A stretch of DNA of 60,000 nt, from contig CM043964.1 in the NCBI GenBank assembly GCA_014529385.2, forward strand, positions 109,459,587 through 109,519,586, read 5' to 3'. Position numbers and translations under genes: made by a program. The notes beneath the pieces are model-generated. The model did not search any database. It worked only from the letters and a program-made list of their open reading frames with translations, and was not told the origin of the DNA. Numbering within the stretch: position 1 is the first letter of the stretch; every line of letters starts with the position of its first letter. This DNA comes from Adiantum capillus-veneris. Lineage: Eukaryota; Streptophyta; Polypodiopsida; Polypodiales; Pteridaceae. Positions 59,187-60,000 of this stretch are shown here, one piece after another.

Positions 59187-60000
59187 CCATCGTGTGGAAA
59201 CCGCTACCACAACAGAAGACATAGGAAATGAAGCATTTGGAAATGTGGTTGACAAGCATATTTCTTTGGTTTGGGTGGATTTTCATCGAGATCCCTATGA
59301 CGGCAAACTTCTGCGCTTACCTTTATGTCGACTTCTTTCGAGCCCCGCCATCCGCATGTATGATGATCATGTGGTGGATTTGCAACTCTCAATTGCAAAT
59401 AAAAGCTACCAACCAACCATGGCAAGATTTAGTGTAAGTGAGTAGATTCTTGGGGATGATCATAAGCAATTCTCTCGTCGTGGTCACACTTTGAGAGACC
59501 TTGCAATGTCATATGACTTGGATGAGGAGCTTCGTCTAATCCACGAGCTTACTCATATGGTCGAGAGGTACTTTGTGGTTTGGGATGGAAATCATAGATT
59601 GGAGGCATGGATCCAATGGATGAACGAGAACGAAATCCCAATTGAGAAGGCACCAAGGGTGGAGTGCGTGCTTGTCGATTTTCAACCCCATGAAATAGAG
59701 GAGTTTCTATTGCTTTTGGGAATGATAAACCGGTAAATCCAACTATTTTTTGTGAATGTAAATGCATCTTATTGTTTTTGACAATGTGTATTACATCCAA
59801 GTGTTAAACAGGGCCACAAGGGTCTCAGTCCTTCACACCACTGCGCATGATATATTCATGATGAGAAACCTAGGGTTGGTGGACCCAGCTTCACCCCTGC
59901 AAAAATTTTCGGAAAGAGTGTGTCTGGCAGCAGAAAGGCCTTTGAATTTTACGGGTCTACACAAATCAAAGTGGCTAAAATTGCCAATGGCTGTCCTTGC
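59187..60000 (+). pseudogene. Remainder of the split gene: ParB/sulfiredoxin-like DGNHR motif protein, with intron; continues past the window
   Basis: Exon 59,187-59,732: HRVETATTTEDIGNEAFGNV, ISLVWVDFHRDPYDGKLLRL, then one TAG (59,443-59,445), then DDHKQFSRRGHTLRDLAMSY, ELTHMVERYFVVWDGNHRLE and an acidic end reaching GMINR. A 79 bp intron (GTAAAT...AAACAG, 59,733-59,811) leads in phase to a further exon open to the window end (ATRVSVLHTTAHDIFMMRNL, then SERVCLAAERPLNFTGLHKS). WDGNHRLEA resembles the D-G-x-H-R-x-x-A signature of the ParB/sulfiredoxin fold; function is unknown. The TAG may be CAG (Gln) deaminated. Upstream exon at 48,574-48,737. A transposon origin remains possible, but the intron and long open frame favour a cellular gene or recent pseudogene. 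Confidence 0.6.

Overview
This window is eukaryotic nuclear DNA from a land plant with a large, repeat-rich genome. The evidence is Ty3/gypsy chromoviruses with TGGTATCAGAGC-type primer-binding sites, several Ty1/copia lineages, a hAT transposon relic, GA/CT and CA microsatellites, telobox-bearing LTRs, a spliced gene for a plastid DnaJ-type zinc-finger protein, and a second gene with a short plant-type intron. The species cannot be fixed from the sequence; a fern or another large-genome plant is a guess. Most open reading frames are decayed transposon coding sequence.

Layout. 1-11.8 kb: a pile of Ty3/gypsy relics. Element A (minus) leaves the window on the left and sits inside element B (minus); then come three plus-strand LTRs (C, D, E) with gag fragments and a decayed gag-pol, a foreign protease fragment and a possible further LTR. 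11,784-18,340: a complete but dead Ty3/gypsy element (F) with two LTRs and a perfect GAGAA target-site duplication; its right junction was later duplicated in tandem (302 bp). 19.4-24.3 kb: another gypsy LTR plus gag (H), cut by a copia element (copia-0) that ends at a (TC)n tract with its reverse transcriptase missing. 26.6-28.1 kb: three exons of a PSA2/BSD2-like DnaJ zinc-finger gene, the clearest host gene here. 28.9-36.5 kb: a gypsy chromovirus (I) whose 4.3 kb internal part is inverted relative to both ends, followed by a convergent 3' end of a related element (J). 38-41 kb: an orphan LTR and leader with a Tat/Athila-like primer-binding site. 41-45.3 kb: unassigned AT-rich DNA with small tandem duplications. 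45.4-47.5 kb: a decayed hAT transposase gene (BED finger, DUF659, C-terminal dimerisation domain), next to a cluster of CACGTGGCATGCCACGTG-type palindromes and long CA/GT arrays.

48.6-60 kb: a gene of unrecognised family whose first exon (48,574-48,737) is separated from its remainder (59,187 to beyond the window) by a 10.4 kb minus-strand copia element (copia-1, AATTT duplication). Copia-1 itself contains a second copia (copia-2) and a fragment of the A/E/F gypsy LTR. The gene has a WDGNHRLEA motif resembling ParB/sulfiredoxin-fold proteins, a 79 bp intron and one in-frame TAG.

The relics share one decay signature: premature stops are mostly CAG to TAG and CGA to TGA, as expected from deamination of methylated CHG and CG cytosines in silenced plant transposons. 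No tRNA, rRNA or CRISPR was recognised. The points most worth a second look are the transposon-split ParB-like gene, the internally inverted chromovirus, the LTR-junction duplication, the telobox-rich LTR family and the palindrome cluster beside the hAT relic.
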